Source of the DNA: Mucilaginibacter jinjuensis
Lineage (GTDB): Bacteria; Bacteroidota; Bacteroidia; Sphingobacteriales; Sphingobacteriaceae
Direction: 5' to 3'
Assembly: GCF_028596025.1 (NCBI RefSeq)
Contig: NZ_CP117167.1
Location: forward strand, 1,054,001 to 1,118,000
Length of the DNA stretch: 64,000 nt
Part shown: positions 62,295-64,000 of the stretch, one piece after another
How the letters are laid out: the number at the start of each line of letters is the position of its first letter
Position numbering within the stretch: the stretch's first letter is position 1
Notes under the pieces: model-generated
Database searches by the model: none
Told to the model about the DNA's origin: nothing
The model's input: only the letters and a program-made list of their open reading frames with translations
Made by a program: the position numbers and the translations under genes

Positions 62295-62934
62295 TGATCA
62301 CGGAGTTGGCAATGCGTACGTCCTCGCTCTGCCAGGTTGACCACGGGTTGAGGGACGCCCAGATGCCGCGCAGCTGCGCCCAGTACATCGCCCGCTGCAT
62401 GCCATAGGCCAGTCCGCGCAAGGCGTGCATTTCGGTAACGATATGGTTAAGCAATTTCCCGCGTTCGGAGCTGTCCATTAAGTTATCGCTGCCACCGCGC
62501 AGCACATAGGCGGAAACATCCGCTGCCAGCGCCACTGCCCGTTTTTCGAAATCCTGGGCGCCCTGCTGCGCGAACAAAAGCAGCACCGGGTTACCGCGCG
62601 CGGTCTGAACAGCCTTATCGACATCACTAACGATATCGGAACCCGTTTCGGCGATATCCCTGATCGAGTAAAGGTTATTGATCACAGAGGCCACTTCGGA
62701 AAGTCCCTTATAAATTTTGTTTTGCAAATTATTGACAATGACCAGCTGCCCGCTGACGGCAAGCTGCGCGGTCTGTATCGCCGTTAATTTATTGTTGGTA
62801 TTGTTTAACTGGTTATTAATAATGGCGCTGTTGGCCAGCATAGCCCCCGAGGTGACCGGGTCAACGACCAGTTCCTGGGCATGCGATGCCGTGCAAAGCA
62901 ACAGCCCGGCTATAAAGAGCAGCCATGTTTTCAT
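62269..62934 (-). CDS. TraI/VirB5-like secreted protein, copy 3
   Basis: The 221-aa protein has a signal peptide (WLLFIAGLLLCTASHAQ). Its mature part starts QELVVDPVTSGAMLANSAII, is all helical and ends VRIANSVISEAKYLHR. The segment LRGLAYGMQRAMYWAQLRGI corresponds to LDGMAYGTWKAMYWAKERGV in copy 1, proving paralogy. It follows traG with a 4-bp overlap, where the traI gene is expected, so this copy is the best candidate for the orthologue. Confidence 0.8.
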   Translation of the reverse strand: MKTWLLFIAGLLLCTASHAQELVVDPVTSGAMLANSAIINNQLNNTNNKLTAIQTAQLAVSGQLVIVNNLQNKIYKGLSEVASVINNLYSIRDIAETGSDIVSDVDKAVQTARGNPVLLLFAQQGAQDFEKRAVALAADVSAYVLRGGSDNLMDSSERGKLLNHIVTEMHALRGLAYGMQRAMYWAQLRGIWASLNPWSTWQSEDVRIANSVISEAKYLHR

Positions 62935-64000
62935 GTTAAAAGGGTTAAAGGTTTGTTCTGCCGGTTGACCTGCTGAACGAAGTCACCTGCTGGTATTCCG
63001 GCCTTATCGATGTCCGATAGGAATGCGTCCAGTGCGGCCGGATAGGAACCATAATGCTGCACATAGATCTGAACCGCATTTTTTTCCGGCTTTTCCGTGG
63101 TATAGACATAATATTGGTGGCGGCTCACTTCTACACCGTAAACCTCGCCGGTAGAACCGCGTCGTATATATACCTCGTTAAACCGGGCCCGGTCGTCGCG
63201 GTTATCCAGTTGATTGATGGTAAATATTTTACGCTGCTCCGTTGGAGAAATGGACAGCACTTTGGCGATCTCAGCGTAATTATCCCGGAATTTGCGCTGG
63301 TCGAGGAGGATAACCGTATCCGAGTTGTTGATGATACTGTCTTTAACAACGGGATTGCTTATAATATCGGAAAGTTCCTGCGTTACTTCGATGACCTCCC
63401 CCCAGAACTTGCGGACGGTTTTGTTGAGATACAATAAAAATGAACTCATGATCGGTGACATCAGCGCCCGCCAGGCTTCTTCGAGGATCAGCACTTTTCG
63501 CTGATTCTTACGGTTACGCATCTTCTGGATAAATACATCCATGATGATCAGGGTAACTATTGGCAGCAACACCGCATTATCTTGTAAAGCGTCAATTTCA
63601 TAGACCACAAACGGCTCGCTCAGCAGCGACTGGTCACCAGCTTCATTAAGGATACTTTCATATTCACCGCCCCGGTAGAACTTCTTCAGTACATAACGAA
63701 ACTCATCGAGATCGAAAGGAATACGTTCTTCGCTTTTGATCTCGGGTATTTTCTTCAGGGCAAATTCATAAAAACTGTTAAAGGACAGATCAATGCCCGA
63801 ACCTTCGGAAAAAGCGATGGCATAGTAACCGCTTACCGTGGCTGTCAGGACGTCCCTTTCGATCGTGGACACCGAACCGCCGGCACCCTTCCAAAGCAGG
63901 GCGATCAGGGTGACGAGGTTGTCTTTCTTTTCCAGGTTGTATTCATCTTCGGTGATCAGGAATGGGTTCATGGTGATCGGCCTGTCATCCGACCAGGTGA
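62931..64000 (-). CDS. traG: TraG VirB4-type ATPase, C-terminal part (5' end outside window)
   Basis: The frame is open to the window edge (WSDDRPITMNPFLITEDEYN is part of the TraG core), so only the last ~355 residues are present. It shows Walker B in VLILEEAWRAL, followed by KFWGEVIEVTQELSDIISNP and LLDQRKFRDNYAEIAKVL, all typical of VirB4/TraG ATPases that power pore assembly. The Walker A motif must lie beyond the edge. It overlaps the next gene by 4 bp and heads the mating-pore operon as seen here. Confidence 0.9.
   Translation of the reverse strand, partial: TWSDDRPITMNPFLITEDEYNLEKKDNLVTLIALLWKGAGGSVSTIERDVLTATVSGYYAIAFSEGSGIDLSFNSFYEFALKKIPEIKSEERIPFDLDEFRYVLKKFYRGGEYESILNEAGDQSLLSEPFVVYEIDALQDNAVLLPIVTLIIMDVFIQKMRNRKNQRKVLILEEAWRALMSPIMSSFLLYLNKTVRKFWGEVIEVTQELSDIISNPVVKDSIINNSDTVILLDQRKFRDNYAEIAKVLSISPTEQRKIFTINQLDNRDDRARFNEVYIRRGSTGEVYGVEVSRHQYYVYTTEKPEKNAVQIYVQHYGSYPAALDAFLSDIDKAGIPAGDFVQQVNRQNKPLTLLT

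Noticed and set aside
1..64000. CRISPR arrays, tRNA/rRNA genes, IS elements and att sites
   Set aside because: I looked for regularly spaced repeats, tRNA-like CCA ends and T-arm patterns, transposase motifs and flanking direct repeats and found nothing supportable by eye; a tRNAscan or IS search could overturn this.

Overview
The window looks like a chromosomal segment of a Sphingobacteriaceae-type Bacteroidetes (Mucilaginibacter or Pedobacter relatives). The grounds are the gene families seen: TlpA/DUF4369 thioredoxins, MFKNYLKIAWRN-type FtsX permeases, CTnDOT-style tra genes and PRTRC genes. TAnnTTTG-type promoter elements, the paucity of Shine-Dalgarno sites and a moderate GC content point the same way. 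No rRNA, tRNA, CRISPR array, IS element, integrase or relaxase was recognised.

1-19.2 kb, mostly host-like and partly decayed. Two TlpA-type thioredoxins and a PLP enzyme come first. Next are a broken response regulator and a broken membrane gene. An HxlR regulator then faces an SDR-VOC-SnoaL-SnoaL/VOC operon across a promoter flanked by twin palindromic operators. A cupin/Crp pair follows, then a deletion scar joining half a TehA-like transporter to half an FtsX permease. After that come a frameshifted AraC-FtsX fusion, a tiny lipoprotein and a histidine kinase/response regulator pair.

19.2-25.8 kb, a leftward PRTRC operon. It carries an E1-like ThiF enzyme, an E2-like protein B with an apparent active-site Cys, a 72-aa ubiquitin-like protein C ending in Gly, protein E, a probable protein F and several unknowns. 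Upstream lies a GC-rich non-coding region. It has concentric inverted repeats that can fold into one ~166-nt hairpin, then a second hairpin.

25.8-40 kb, cargo. It has a TetR gene and an aldo/keto reductase sharing an operator sequence (the reductase has two frameshifts), a decayed DUF418 gene, and an esterase with a lipoprotein. A second HK/RR pair has a response regulator very similar to the first. Also here are a FAD/NAD(P)-binding protein, a DUF1543 gene coupled to a SpoT-like HD hydrolase, an RpoD-like sigma factor and several very short coupled ORFs.

40-64 kb, DNA-damage and conjugation module, all leftward. SRAP and UmuDC share a palindromic operator. The UmuD-like protein has Ala and Arg where the catalytic Ser and Lys should be. 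Next come an ArdC-like protein whose metallopeptidase motif is lost, an M23 peptidase, a VirD4-like coupling protein, a DNA methylase-like protein and a 1,839-aa methylase/SNF2 helicase. The mating-pore genes then run TraN, TraM, TraL-like, TraK, TraJ and three TraI/VirB5-like paralogues with an MT-A70 methyltransferase inserted among them, to the C-terminal part of the VirB4 ATPase TraG at the window edge.

The 19-64 kb stretch is probably most of an integrative conjugative element whose relaxase, integrase and ends lie outside the window. Several single-base frameshifts in otherwise well-preserved genes should be checked against reads before being treated as biology.
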